Positions 52,921 to 61,887 of a DNA stretch of 64,000 nt are shown here, piece after piece. The position numbers and the translations under genes were made by a program. This DNA is from Amorphoplanes digitatis (GTDB taxonomy: Bacteria > Actinomycetota > Actinomycetes > Mycobacteriales > Micromonosporaceae), in NCBI RefSeq assembly GCF_014205335.1, contig NZ_JACHNH010000001.1:5450501-5514500 (forward strand), in the 5' to 3' direction. Numbering within the stretch: position 1 is the stretch's first letter; each line of letters starts with the position of its first letter. Below the pieces are notes generated by a model. It saw only the letters and a program-made list of their open reading frames with translations, was not told the origin of the DNA and ran no database searches.

Positions 52921-53973
52921 GTGTCAGGGGTGACAACGCAAACCGGTCCTGACGTTCAGGCACCCCTCGCCGGCGCACCCGTGGCCGCTCCCGCCGCCGC
53001 TCCCGCCGCGCTGCGCCGGTGGCTGCCCCACTTCCTGGTGCTCGCCGCGATCTGGGGCACCAGCTTCCTGTTCATCAAGGTCGGCGTCCGCGAGCTGCAC
53101 CCGTTGTGGCTCACGTTCGGCCGGGTCGCCGCGGGCGCGCTGATCCTGCTGGCGGTGCTCGCGGTCACCCGCGACCGGCTGCCGCGGGACGCCCGGCTGT
53201 GGGGACACCTTGCGGTGGTCGCGCTGCTCGGCGTGGTGCTGCCCTTCACCCTGTTCGGCTTCGGCGAGCAGCGGGTGTCCTCGGTGCTGGCCGGCATCTG
53301 GAACGCGGCGACGCCGCTTGTCGCGCTGCCGCTGGCGGTGCTGCTGTTCCGCACCGAGCGGATGACCGTGCGCCGGGCCGCCGGCCTCGGCATCGGCTTC
53401 ACCGGCGTGCTGGTGGTGCTCGGCGTCTGGCGCGGCGTCGGCGGCGCCCAGCTCACGGGGCAGCTCATGTGCTTCGGCGCGGCGATGTGCTACGCGGTCG
53501 CGATCCCCTACCAGAAGAAGTTCATCGCCGGGCGCGCCGGCAGCGGCGTCTCCATGGCCGCGGCGCAGTTGCTTGCCGCCCTCGCCATGCTCGCCGTGGC
53601 GGCGCCGCTGCTGGCCGGCCCGCCGCCGGACCCGACCGGCCTCTCCACCGACGTGCTGCTCTGCGTGCTGGCGCTCGGCGCCCTCGGCACCGGCATCGCG
53701 TTCGTGCTCAACTTCCAGGTGATCCGGGTGGCCGGCGCCAGCACCTCGACGTCGGTGACCTATCTGATGCCGGTGGTCGCCGTCCTGGTCGGCGTCCTGG
53801 TCCTGCGCGAGCACCTGCACTGGAACCAGCCGGCCGGCGCCGCGATCGTGCTGGCCGGCGTCGCGGTCTCGCAGGGCCTGCGGCTACGCCGGCGGGCCGC
53901 CCCGGCCGGCGTGCGGCCGGGAAATGCCTGGACAGACGGCGGGAAAGCGCAAGACGCGCGAACAGACGAATAG
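52921..53973 (+). CDS. EamA (DMT) family transporter
   Basis: About 350 residues with ten helices and the repeated EamA halves (HFLVLAAIWGTSFLFIKVGVRELHPLWLTFGR and LICFGAAMCYAVAIPYQKKF-like second half, ending TYLMPVVAVLVGVLVLREHLHWNQPAGAAIVLAGV). Metabolite exporter of the 10-TMS DMT group. An Ala/Pro-rich N-terminus and a charged tail flank the core. Start GTG 52921 or GTG 52930. Confidence 0.9.
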   Translation: MSGVTTQTGPDVQAPLAGAPVAAPAAAPAALRRWLPHFLVLAAIWGTSFLFIKVGVRELHPLWLTFGRVAAGALILLAVLAVTRDRLPRDARLWGHLAVVALLGVVLPFTLFGFGEQRVSSVLAGIWNAATPLVALPLAVLLFRTERMTVRRAAGLGIGFTGVLVVLGVWRGVGGAQLTGQLMCFGAAMCYAVAIPYQKKFIAGRAGSGVSMAAAQLLAALAMLAVAAPLLAGPPPDPTGLSTDVLLCVLALGALGTGIAFVLNFQVIRVAGASTSTSVTYLMPVVAVLVGVLVLREHLHWNQPAGAAIVLAGVAVSQGLRLRRRAAPAGVRPGNAWTDGGKAQDARTDE

Positions 53974-54087
53974 CGCAGACGACTACCTTCCGGTAACACC
54001 CGTGGGTAACGTGGCGCTTGCCAGGCCCCGGCGGGGATGAGCATCTTCACGGGGCGTGCCAGCCGTACCCAGGTCAAGGGGGTAACC

Positions 54088-55977
54088 GTGACCAAGCCGG
54101 CCGACGTCTCCGAGAAGCAGGCGCGACAGGTAGCCGAGGCCGCTCGCCAGTCCGAGTGGCGCAAACCGAGCTTCGGGAAGGAACTGTTCCTTGGACGGTT
54201 CCGGCTCGATCTGATCGATCCCTGGCAGGCCGCGGAATCCTCCACCGACGCCGACGACTTCCTCGCCAAGCTGGAGGCGTACCTCCGCGCCGAGGTGGAC
54301 GGTGTGCGCATCGAGCGGGAGGGCCGGATCCCCGACGAGGTCTTCCACGGCCTGGCCCGGCTCGGCGCCTTCGGCATGAAGATCGACAAGGAATACGGCG
54401 GCCTCGGGCTGTCCAACCTGCACTACTGCAAGGCGCTCACGCTCATCGGCTCGGTGAACCCCGCCCTCGGCGCGCTCCTGTCGGCGCACCAGTCGATCGG
54501 GGTGCCGCAGCCGCTCAAGCTCTTCGGCACCGCCGAGCAGAAGAAGGCGTTCCTGCCCCGGCTGGCGGCGGGCGAGGTGTCCGCGTTCCTGCTCACCGAG
54601 CCGGACGTCGGTTCCGACCCGGCGCGCCTCGGCACCGTCGCCGAGCCCGTCGAGGGCGGCTACCGGCTCAACGGGGTGAAGCTGTGGGCCACCAACGGCA
54701 CGCTGGCGACCCTGCTGGTGGTGATGGCCCGGGTGCCCGACCGCGGCATCACCGCGTTCGTGGTGGAGGGCGAGGCGCCCGGCATCACGGTGGAGCGGCG
54801 CAACGAGTTCCTCGGCCTGCGCGGGCTGGAGAACAGCGTGACCCGGTTCCACGACGTGTTCGTGCCGGCGGAGAACCTCATCGGCGGCCTGGGCAAGGGC
54901 CTCAAGATCGCGCTGACCACGCTCAACACCGGCCGGTTGTCGCTGCCCGCGCTCTGCCTCGGCGCGGCCAAGTGGTCGGTCAACATCGCCCGGGAGTGGT
55001 CGGCGGAGCGGGTCCAGTGGGGCCGCCAGGTCGGGCAGCACGAGGCCGTGGCCAAGAAGATCGCATTCATCGCCGCCACGACGTACGCGATGGAATCCAT
55101 GTTGGATCTCTGCTGCACCATCGCCGACGACGACCGCAACGACATCCGCATCGAGGCCGCCCTGGTCAAGCTCTTCGCCAGCGAGATGTCCTGGCTGGTC
55201 GCCGACGAGCTGATCCAGGTACGCGGCGGCCGGGGCTACGAGACGGCCGAGTCGCAGGCCGCCCGCGGCGAGCGCGCGGTCGAGGCCGAGCAGATCCTGC
55301 GCGACCTGCGGATCAACCGCATCTTCGAGGGCTCGACGGAGATCATGCACCTGCTCATCGCCCGCGAGGCGGTCGACGCGCACCTCTCCGTCGCCGGCGA
55401 CATCATCGACCCCGACGCCGGGGCCGGTCAGAAGGTCAAGACCGGGGCGCGGGCCGGCGCGTTCTACGCGCGGTGGCTGCCGACCCTGGCCGTCGGCCGC
55501 GGCCAGCTGCCGAAGGGCTACGGCGAGTTCGGCGTCCTCGCCGCGCACCTGAGGTACGTCGAGCGGGCCTCGCGCAAGCTCGCCCGGTCGGTCTTCTACG
55601 CGATGTCGCGCTGGCAGGGCAAGCTGGAGCGCAAGCAGGGCTTCCTCGGCCGCGTCGTCGACATCGGCGCCGAGCTGTTCGCGATGTCGGCGGTCTGCGT
55701 GCGCGCACAGGGCGAGCGGCAGACGCATCCCGAGGGCGTCGAGCTGGCACACGTCTTCTGCCGGCAGGCGCGGCTGCGGATCGAGGCGCTCTTCACCGCG
55801 CTCTGGGACAACACCGACGCACCGGACGTCGAGGTGGCCCGGCGCGTGCTCGACGGCCGCTACGCCTTCCTGGAGGAGGGCATCATCCTGCCGCCGGGCG
55901 ACGGGGCCTGGGTGTCCACGTGGGAGCCGGGGCCGACCACGGCGGAGGACGTCCGCCGGCGGATACCGCCGGCCTGA
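54088..55977 (+). CDS. Long acyl-CoA dehydrogenase (FadE type)
   Basis: A 629-residue flavoprotein. Residues about 50-420 carry the acyl-CoA dehydrogenase core: FGMKIDKEYGGLGLSN, FLLTEPDVGSDPA, GVKLWATNGTLATLLVV, GLRGLENSVTRFHDVFVPAENL, and RGGRGYETAES with RIFEGSTEIMHL. The C-terminal ~200 residues are a helical extension as in very-long-chain dehydrogenases. Likely first step of fatty acid beta-oxidation. GTG 54088 is chosen for AAGGGGG five bases before it; ATG 54037 upstream is less supported. Confidence 0.9.
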   Translation: MTKPADVSEKQARQVAEAARQSEWRKPSFGKELFLGRFRLDLIDPWQAAESSTDADDFLAKLEAYLRAEVDGVRIEREGRIPDEVFHGLARLGAFGMKIDKEYGGLGLSNLHYCKALTLIGSVNPALGALLSAHQSIGVPQPLKLFGTAEQKKAFLPRLAAGEVSAFLLTEPDVGSDPARLGTVAEPVEGGYRLNGVKLWATNGTLATLLVVMARVPDRGITAFVVEGEAPGITVERRNEFLGLRGLENSVTRFHDVFVPAENLIGGLGKGLKIALTTLNTGRLSLPALCLGAAKWSVNIAREWSAERVQWGRQVGQHEAVAKKIAFIAATTYAMESMLDLCCTIADDDRNDIRIEAALVKLFASEMSWLVADELIQVRGGRGYETAESQAARGERAVEAEQILRDLRINRIFEGSTEIMHLLIAREAVDAHLSVAGDIIDPDAGAGQKVKTGARAGAFYARWLPTLAVGRGQLPKGYGEFGVLAAHLRYVERASRKLARSVFYAMSRWQGKLERKQGFLGRVVDIGAELFAMSAVCVRAQGERQTHPEGVELAHVFCRQARLRIEALFTALWDNTDAPDVEVARRVLDGRYAFLEEGIILPPGDGAWVSTWEPGPTTAEDVRRRIPPA

Positions 55978-56094
55978 GGCGTTTACGGGGGTTAGCCCCA
56001 CCCCGGTTGGGGGGATCACCGGCTGGAGACGCATCGACGGGCTTCGTACGGTCAAGGCTCCTGGTTCGCCTGGATCCCTTGGAGGGGGCCTGAC

Positions 56095-57261
56095 ATGCGA
56101 AAACACCTCGGCCGACTCGGCCTGGCCGCCGCACTGACGGCGGCCCTGGTGGCCGGCACCACGGTGCCGGCCACCGCCGCGACGGCACACGACGGCCGGC
56201 GGCTTCAGGCCGCGCTCGACGACCTGCACGACCTCGGCATCACCGGGGTGCAGGGGCTCACCCGCGTCGACGGCGACACCGTCCGCGCGCGGGCCGGCGT
56301 CGGCGACCAAGAGCGGGGGTCGCCGGTGCCGCTCGACGGCCACTTCCGGATGGGCAGCAACACCAAGACGTTCGTGTCCGTCGTCGTCCTGCAACTCGTC
56401 GGCGAGGGCCGACTGTCGCTTGACGACACCGTCGAGCGGTGGCTGCCCGGGCTCGTCACGGGCAACGGCAACGACGGCCGCCGGATCACGGTCCGCAACC
56501 TGCTCCAGCACACCAGCGGGCTCTACAACTACACCGGCGACATCACCGCGCTCGGCTCGCAGGAGGACTACCTGGCGCACCGCTACGACCACTACGAGGC
56601 GGAGGACCTCGTCGCCCTGGCGACGAAGCACGAGCCCGGCTTCGCGCCCGGCACCAGCTGGGACTACTCCAACACCAACTACATCCTCGCCGGAATGATC
56701 ATCGAGCGGGCGACCGGCCGGGCCTGGGCCACCGAGGTACGCGCCCGCATCCTGCGGCCGCTCGGGCTGAGCCACACGTCGGAGCCGGGCGACCGCCCGT
56801 ACCTGCCGGCGCCGCACGCCAAGGGCTACCAGCAGTGGGCACCCGGCGGCGCCCTGCACGACACCACCCGGTTCAACCCGACCGTCGCCGACGCGGCCGG
56901 CAGTCTGATCACGACGCCGACCGACCTGGCGCGCTTCTGGCAGGCGCTCCAGCGCGGCCGGCTGCTCAAGCCGCGGCAGATGGCGCAGCTGCACCAGACG
57001 GTGCTCGCCGAGACGTTCCAGGACTACATCCCCGGCGCGCGCTACGGCCTCGGCATCATGTTCATCCCGAACCGGTGCGGCGGCTACTGGTCGCACGGCG
57101 GCGACGTGCCCGGCATGAGCACGGCGAACGCGGTCGACGCGGACGGTGACCGCGTCGCGGTGCTGTCCCTGTCCACCCAGCTCGCCGACGAGGAGCCGGC
57201 CGCCGCGGTGTCCCGGCGCACCTTCCGGCTCATGGACGACGTGATCTGCGGACCCGCGTAG
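56095..57261 (+). CDS. Secreted serine hydrolase, class C beta-lactamase/DD-carboxypeptidase fold
   Basis: A 388-residue exported protein: signal peptide to about residue 29 (VPATAATA), SxxK motif in FRMGSNTKTF (Ser/Lys), YxN in SWDYSNTNYI and HxG in SHGGDVPG. These are the three active-site boxes of the S12 family (D-alanyl-D-alanine carboxypeptidase, esterase EstB, class C beta-lactamase). Peptide or ester substrate not decided. GGAGGGGG ribosome site. Ends at a very strong bidirectional terminator. Confidence 0.92.
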   Translation: MRKHLGRLGLAAALTAALVAGTTVPATAATAHDGRRLQAALDDLHDLGITGVQGLTRVDGDTVRARAGVGDQERGSPVPLDGHFRMGSNTKTFVSVVVLQLVGEGRLSLDDTVERWLPGLVTGNGNDGRRITVRNLLQHTSGLYNYTGDITALGSQEDYLAHRYDHYEAEDLVALATKHEPGFAPGTSWDYSNTNYILAGMIIERATGRAWATEVRARILRPLGLSHTSEPGDRPYLPAPHAKGYQQWAPGGALHDTTRFNPTVADAAGSLITTPTDLARFWQALQRGRLLKPRQMAQLHQTVLAETFQDYIPGARYGLGIMFIPNRCGGYWSHGGDVPGMSTANAVDADGDRVAVLSLSTQLADEEPAAAVSRRTFRLMDDVICGPA

Positions 57262-57272
57262 ACGGCGACCGT

Positions 57273-57307
57273 GGGGATGCCGGCCCGGCGCCCGGGCCGG
57301 CATCCCC
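57273..57307. terminator. 16-bp perfect hairpin, bidirectional terminator
   Basis: GGGGATGCCGGCCCGG / CCGGGCCGGCATCCCC with a 3-base loop, exactly between the convergent serine hydrolase and GNAT stops. Confidence 0.9.
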
Positions 57308-57308
57308 G

Positions 57309-58187
57309 TCACGATTCGTCGGGAATGGAGGCGGCCAGATCCAGGCGGTAGAGCACGCTGCGGTGGGTCGGCCGGTAGCCGAGCGCGTCGTTCGTCCGGC
57401 GCATCGCCACGTTGCTGTCCGCGGTGTCCGCGAGCAGCCCGGCGAGCCCGGGGAAGCGGGACCGGGCCCGGCTGATCGCGTCCGCCTTCATCCACCGGGC
57501 CAGGCCGTGGCCGCGGTGCTCGGGCAGCACCCCGGTGCCGTAGTGCTGACCGTCGCCCGTGCCGTCGCCCGGCACCACCAGCTCGGTGAAGCCGGCGATC
57601 TCCCCGTCCGCGGCCACCGCCGCGACGGTGAACAGCGTCTCGCCGCGCCTGGCGACCGCGTCGGCGATCGCGTGCAGGCGCTCGACGTTCCAGGGCTGCG
57701 GTACCTGGCCCGCGTCGTCCATCGGCATGTCGTCCATCGCCCGGCGTGACCGGGCGAACGTCTCCGCGAGATCGTCCGGCACCGTCCCCTCCCACTGGAC
57801 CAGCCGGTAGCCGGGCACCGGATCCGCGACCGGATCGGCGCCGGCCAGCTCCAGCCGGGTGTAGGTGAGCGCCAGCACCCGCCGCAGCCCGCGCGCCGCG
57901 CAGAACCGGTCCCCCGCCGAGTCCTCCGGCACCGCCTCGGTGAGCACGCCGTGCAGCCCCAGCTCGCCGGCCGCACCGGCGACGGTCTCGAGCAGCCGCG
58001 TGCCGACGCCCGCGCGCCGCTCGGCCGGGTGCACGTGGAGCTCCACCTCGCCCGAGTCGCCGACCGCGGGTACCCGCAGGAAGGCCGTGCCGAGCGGCCG
58101 CCCGTCCCCGCCGGCCGCGAGCCAGGCCAGCCGGTAGCTCGACGGGCCGCGGTTGGGGTCGGTCAACGGCGTGATGCGCATGGTCAT
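57309..58187 (-). CDS. Double GNAT N-acetyltransferase
   Basis: A 292-residue protein with two acetyltransferase domains. The first has VELHVHPAERRAGVGTRLLETVAG (acetyl-CoA loop RRAGVG), the second YGTGVLPEHRGHGLARWMKADAI (RGHGLA). This layout matches mycothiol-synthase-like double GNATs, but the mycothiol-specific residues are not checked. ATG at 58187, or two codons later at 58181. Confidence 0.88.
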   Translation of the reverse strand: MTMRITPLTDPNRGPSSYRLAWLAAGGDGRPLGTAFLRVPAVGDSGEVELHVHPAERRAGVGTRLLETVAGAAGELGLHGVLTEAVPEDSAGDRFCAARGLRRVLALTYTRLELAGADPVADPVPGYRLVQWEGTVPDDLAETFARSRRAMDDMPMDDAGQVPQPWNVERLHAIADAVARRGETLFTVAAVAADGEIAGFTELVVPGDGTGDGQHYGTGVLPEHRGHGLARWMKADAISRARSRFPGLAGLLADTADSNVAMRRTNDALGYRPTHRSVLYRLDLAASIPDES

Positions 58188-58240
58188 CCGGCCATTCTTC
58201 CGGACCCCGGCCGGTCAGGAGACGGGCGGCGGCCTGCCGG

Positions 58241-59305
58241 TCATCCGCCGGTGATCGACCAGTGCCAGGCCTCGGACGGCAGGTTCACGAAGCCGTACTT
58301 GTGTGCGTGCTCGTCCAGCCAGGCGAACCCGGCGCTGTCGCGGGTGAGCGTGCGGCCGCCGGACGTGATGTCGATGGCCAGGCCCAGCTCGTGCAGCGAC
58401 CGGCCGGGAATCGCCGTCGGCACCCGGCACGACGAGGCCGGCGCGGTCCAGATGTCCGGGCAGCCGTTGATCTTCCGCAGTTCGATCTGCCGCTTCTTGG
58501 TCCGGAACCCGCCGCCGGACAGCACGACGCCGTCGGCCTTCGCGTCGCTGAGCATCCGGCGGAACGCGAACGCGACGCTCCTGTGCACCCGGATGCCGTT
58601 GACGGTGGTGGTGTCGGCGACGGCGAACTTGCCCCGGACGGCGGTGACCACGTCCCGGCTGGTCGCGGCGGCGTCGGCGCGCAGTTCGGCCGACTTGTCG
58701 AGCGCCTTGAGTCTGCGCTGGTTCGTCTGGACCGCCTTCTTGGAGGTCTCCAACGCGGTGATCGACTTGTCCAGCTCGACGGTGGCGGTCCGGGCGGTGG
58801 CCTGCGCCGTCTTCAACGCCGCGGCGGCGGTGGCCGCCTCCTTGCGGCGGGCGGACGCCGTCTCGGCCGCGGCGGTGACGGCGTTCCTGGCCGCGGTGAC
58901 CGCTGCGGCGTTCTTCGGCCGTAGCTGCGTCGCCACGGTCAGCCGGTTCCTCGCGCTGGCCAGTTCCTCCCGGGCGAGCGCGTACCGGGTACGGGGGCCC
59001 GCGTCGGCGGTGACGGCCTTCGTCACGGCCGTCTGCGCGGCCTCGTGCTCGGCCTCGCGCACGGGTACCCGTTCGGCCCGCTTCGCCATGGTGATCCGCT
59101 GGGAGGCGAGCTTCTTGCGGAGCGCCACGTATTCCTTGGTCGGGGTGAGGCTGTGGTACATCAGCGACGACCACCGCTTGGCTGCCGTCGGCACCTTGGC
59201 CGATGCCGGGCTGGGCGGTCCGGCGACCGTCAGGGCGACGGCCAGCGCCGCGATGATGGCCACGGCGGAATACCGCCGTGATCGGGCTTGCGGTCGGGTC
59301 GTCAT
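58241..59305 (-). CDS. Exported M15 (VanY-type) peptidase with coiled coil
   Basis: A 354-residue protein: signal peptide to about residue 35 (PASAKVP), an Ala/Thr/Lys-rich coiled-coil stalk (about 70-225) and a C-terminal M15 D-alanyl-D-alanine carboxypeptidase domain with SGGGFRTKKRQIELR, SLHELGLAIDI (zinc His and Asp) and SEAWHWSI (second zinc His). It would trim peptidoglycan stem peptides, held away from the membrane by the stalk. GAGGAG before ATG 59305. Confidence 0.85.
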   Translation of the reverse strand: MTTRPQARSRRYSAVAIIAALAVALTVAGPPSPASAKVPTAAKRWSSLMYHSLTPTKEYVALRKKLASQRITMAKRAERVPVREAEHEAAQTAVTKAVTADAGPRTRYALAREELASARNRLTVATQLRPKNAAAVTAARNAVTAAAETASARRKEAATAAAALKTAQATARTATVELDKSITALETSKKAVQTNQRRLKALDKSAELRADAAATSRDVVTAVRGKFAVADTTTVNGIRVHRSVAFAFRRMLSDAKADGVVLSGGGFRTKKRQIELRKINGCPDIWTAPASSCRVPTAIPGRSLHELGLAIDITSGGRTLTRDSAGFAWLDEHAHKYGFVNLPSEAWHWSITGG

Positions 59306-59460
59306 CGCTGTGCGCTCCTCGGCCTGGACGTCGGCGCGGGGCGGCGGCACATCACCGGACGGTCACATGCCGAAGCGGTCCGCCCGGCGGCGGAAGCCGT
59401 ACCGGGCGGACCGTAGAGCCCCAGGTCGTCCAGCCGAGTCTCGCGACCGGCGGGTGCAGC

Positions 59461-59487
59461 ACCGGCCCGCCTGGGTAGCGGGCCGGT
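59461..59487 (-). terminator. Hairpin after the first secreted paralogue
   Basis: ACCGGCCCGC / GCGGGCCGGT, 10 bp with a 7-base loop, 14 bases beyond the 59501 stop; possible terminator for that gene. Confidence 0.6.
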
Positions 59488-59500
59488 TGCCGGATGCTAC

Positions 59501-60238
59501 TTACTTACCGGCCTTGAGCAGGATCTTGCCGTCGGCGCGGGCGCAGGTGCCCCAGCCGTTCGAGGTGCTCATCTTCAGCACGTACGCGCGCTTCGGGTCG
59601 AGGTCCTTGACGGTGATGTCGCGCAGCTTGGTGGCGGGGTTGTACGTCGGGAGCAGGCTCTGGTTGATCACCTGGTTGCCGACCATCTTGACGAGGGTGG
59701 GCTTGAACTGCACGCTCACGGGCCAGTGCGCGGGGTCCGGCCGGCGCGGTCCGGTCTTGGCGTCGCCCACGTAGCCCGGCCACTGCGGGTAGTCGTACGA
59801 GAAGACCGCGGTCTTGCCGTCGGGGAGGCGCTTCGCCCTCGCCTTGACGATCACCGTGGGCATCAGGGTGCCGATCCAGTAGCTCTGGTGCGCGCCGACG
59901 CCGTTCGCGTTCTCCGGGTACACGTTGATGCGGAAGGACGAGCACTTGTCGACGGTGGGGACCGTGAGGCTCAGCTTCCCGGTGCCGGCCCCGCCCGGCA
60001 CGACGTACTCGCCGCTCTTCTTCGACCCCTCGAGCACGACGACGCGGTACTGGGTGGCGTCCACCTGAGCAGTCCACTTCACCGTGGTCGTCTGGCCCTG
60101 CGAGCCGCCGCGGCTGGCCTCGATACCCATCAGGTGACCCGGCGGGTAGGAGGGAGCGGCGGAAGCGGACTGCGGGGCGACCACGACGGTGCCGGCCACG
60201 GCCACACCGAGCACGGCCACGAGGCGCGACATCTTCAT
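59501..60238 (-). CDS. Secreted protein, paralogue A (Fn3-like)
   Basis: A 245-residue exported protein with signal peptide to about residue 28 (VVVAPQSASAAP). Strand-rich fibronectin-III-like body (TVKWTAQVDATQYRVVVLEGSK), a cysteine in DKCSSFRINVYPENANGVGAH and a closing block RAYVLKMSTSNGWGTCARADGKILL, which supply one likely disulfide. It is the tandem paralogue of the next gene. No known family. AAAGGAGAAG precedes ATG 60238. Confidence 0.82.
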   Translation of the reverse strand: MKMSRLVAVLGVAVAGTVVVAPQSASAAPSYPPGHLMGIEASRGGSQGQTTTVKWTAQVDATQYRVVVLEGSKKSGEYVVPGGAGTGKLSLTVPTVDKCSSFRINVYPENANGVGAHQSYWIGTLMPTVIVKARAKRLPDGKTAVFSYDYPQWPGYVGDAKTGPRRPDPAHWPVSVQFKPTLVKMVGNQVINQSLLPTYNPATKLRDITVKDLDPKRAYVLKMSTSNGWGTCARADGKILLKAGK

Positions 60239-60342
60239 GAACTTCTCCTTTGTTTCTTCCTGCTGACACATAGCCAATCGGGCCGGTCTCTCAACCCGCG
60301 CTCAAGCGCGGCTCTGGGCTTCCTTCAAGATCCCGGCACAAC

Positions 60343-60376
60343 GAGAAACGGCCCGGCGGATGCCGGGCCGTTTCTC
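60343..60376 (-). terminator. 15-bp perfect hairpin after paralogue B
   Basis: GAGAAACGGCCCGGC / GCCGGGCCGTTTCTC with loop GGAT on the plus strand, just beyond the stop at 60388. Confidence 0.85.
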
Positions 60377-60387
60377 TGGGGGGTATC

Positions 60388-61149
60388 TCAGGCGGGTACG
60401 GGGTTGATCAGGATCTTGCCGTCGGCGCGGGAGCAGCCGCCCCACGCGTTGGACGTGGTCACCCGCAGCACGTAGGCGCGCTTGGTGTCCAGCGAGGTGT
60501 AGGTCTTGGAGACCTTGGCGGTGGTCCACCCCGTCTGCGTCGTGGTGACGGTGTTGATCACCTTGTTGTCGATGAGCCGGACCAGCTGGAGCGTGGTGCT
60601 GACGGCGATCGTCGGCTTCTTCAGGTTGTCGCCCTTGGCGCCGCCGCCGGGAGCGACGAGGTAGCCCTTCCACTGCGGGGAGGCCATCTCGAACGTCGCC
60701 TTGGTCCGGTCCGCGCTGCGGTATCCGCGGGCCTTGGTGACGATCGTCGGAACCAGCGACTTCTCGGTGACGCCGGCCGCGGCGCCCTGGCCGATGGCGT
60801 CCTCCGCCCGAACGGTGATCTTGTAGGTGGAGCACTTGTTCGGCGTCGAGACGCTCACGTGGTACAGGCCGTTGGTGAGCGCCTGGGTCGCCGGCACCAC
60901 CTGGTTGGAGACCGTGGTGACGCCGTCGGTGACCTTGACCCGGTACTTGGTGGCGTAGGTCGCCGGCTTCCAGTACACGTCGGTCTGGGTGGCGTCGGTG
61001 GCCGAGCGCAGCTGCTGGAGGCCCATCGGGGCGTTGGGCACCTCGTCGACGGGCGCCTGTGCCGCGGCGGCCGACGCCGCCTGCGGAGCGACCAGCAGGG
61101 TGCCGGCGATGGCCGCACCCAGGATGGCGATCAGGCGGGATGACTTCAT
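60388..61149 (-). CDS. Secreted protein, paralogue B (Fn3-like)
   Basis: A 253-residue exported protein, signal peptide to about residue 28 (LLVAPQAASAAA). It mirrors its neighbour along the whole length: SRLIAILGAAIAGT, NKCSTYKITVRAEDAIGQGA, PTIVTKARGYRSADRTKATFE, PQWKGYL, RAYVLRVTTSNAWGGCSRADGKIL. A tandem gene duplication, but each copy has its own promoter gap and terminator. GAAAGGG lies 11 bases before the ATG. Function unknown; extracellular binding is likely. Confidence 0.82.
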   Translation of the reverse strand: MKSSRLIAILGAAIAGTLLVAPQAASAAAAQAPVDEVPNAPMGLQQLRSATDATQTDVYWKPATYATKYRVKVTDGVTTVSNQVVPATQALTNGLYHVSVSTPNKCSTYKITVRAEDAIGQGAAAGVTEKSLVPTIVTKARGYRSADRTKATFEMASPQWKGYLVAPGGGAKGDNLKKPTIAVSTTLQLVRLIDNKVINTVTTTQTGWTTAKVSKTYTSLDTKRAYVLRVTTSNAWGGCSRADGKILINPVPA

Positions 61150-61284
61150 AATGTTTGGTTCCCTTTCACGTCCCCGACTTCCTTGACGTGGCCAACAATG
61201 CCCGGCCAAGGTCAAGCACACCTCAACCGGCGCTCTGTGTTTGCCACGATCAAAGAGCGGCCCACGCCGGCCGGTGACGTGCGG

Positions 61285-61887
61285 TCAGTCGCCGCTCAGG
61301 TCGCGGCGGATCGCGAAGATCGCGCCGACGATCGTCGCCAGGGTCCAGCACAGCAGGATCAGCAGCTTGCGGACGTCGCCCGTCGCCGCGTCCAGGTACG
61401 CCGAGAACGGCAGCGGCTCCTGCATCTTGCCGTACATGGCCTCCACGAAGAGGACCCAGGCCGCGAAGCCGATGAACAGGAACGTGGCGCTGCGCACGAT
61501 CGCCGCGGCGGCGGCGCCGAGCACCGCCATCAGCGGGGCGACCAGCAGGGTGATCAGGTACCGCTCCCGGTCGCCCTGCACGAGCACGATGACGCCGCTC
61601 ACGGCGGCGAAGCCGAGGCTCACGATCACCGCGGTGACGAGCTGCCCGAGCAGCACCAGGATCCGCCGCGGCCGGGCCAGGTATTGCAGCACGGCCGTCC
61701 GGTGCTGATAGTGCTGGGAGACGCCGGTCACCCCGAACCCGAACGCGCCGACCCCGGCCAGCAGCGCCCACATGTCGGTGCCGATCATGCTCAGGACGAT
61801 GCCGAAGGCGCCGAAGACCGCCAACGACAACGCGCTGGACCGGACGGTCGACAGGCGGTACAGCTCGCTGCGCACCACGGCGATCAT
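61285..61887 (-). CDS. ABC transporter permease
   Basis: A 200-residue membrane protein with about six helices and the ABC-2 permease style opening MIAVVRSELYRLSTVRS. The ATG overlaps the stop of the ATP-binding gene (ATGA), so it forms a two-gene exporter with it. About six membrane segments fit one half-transporter subunit. Substrate unknown; related pairs export peptides, lantibiotics or drugs. Confidence 0.85.
   Translation of the reverse strand: MIAVVRSELYRLSTVRSSALSLAVFGAFGIVLSMIGTDMWALLAGVGAFGFGVTGVSQHYQHRTAVLQYLARPRRILVLLGQLVTAVIVSLGFAAVSGVIVLVQGDRERYLITLLVAPLMAVLGAAAAAIVRSATFLFIGFAAWVLFVEAMYGKMQEPLPFSAYLDAATGDVRKLLILLCWTLATIVGAIFAIRRDLSGD

Noticed and set aside
53983..57795. A 1270-codon open frame on the minus strand opposite the acyl-CoA dehydrogenase and serine hydrolase
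   Set aside because: It is a GC-driven shadow: low complexity in Arg/Gly/Ala/Val, no domains, and both opposite-strand genes have clear family motifs and ribosome sites.
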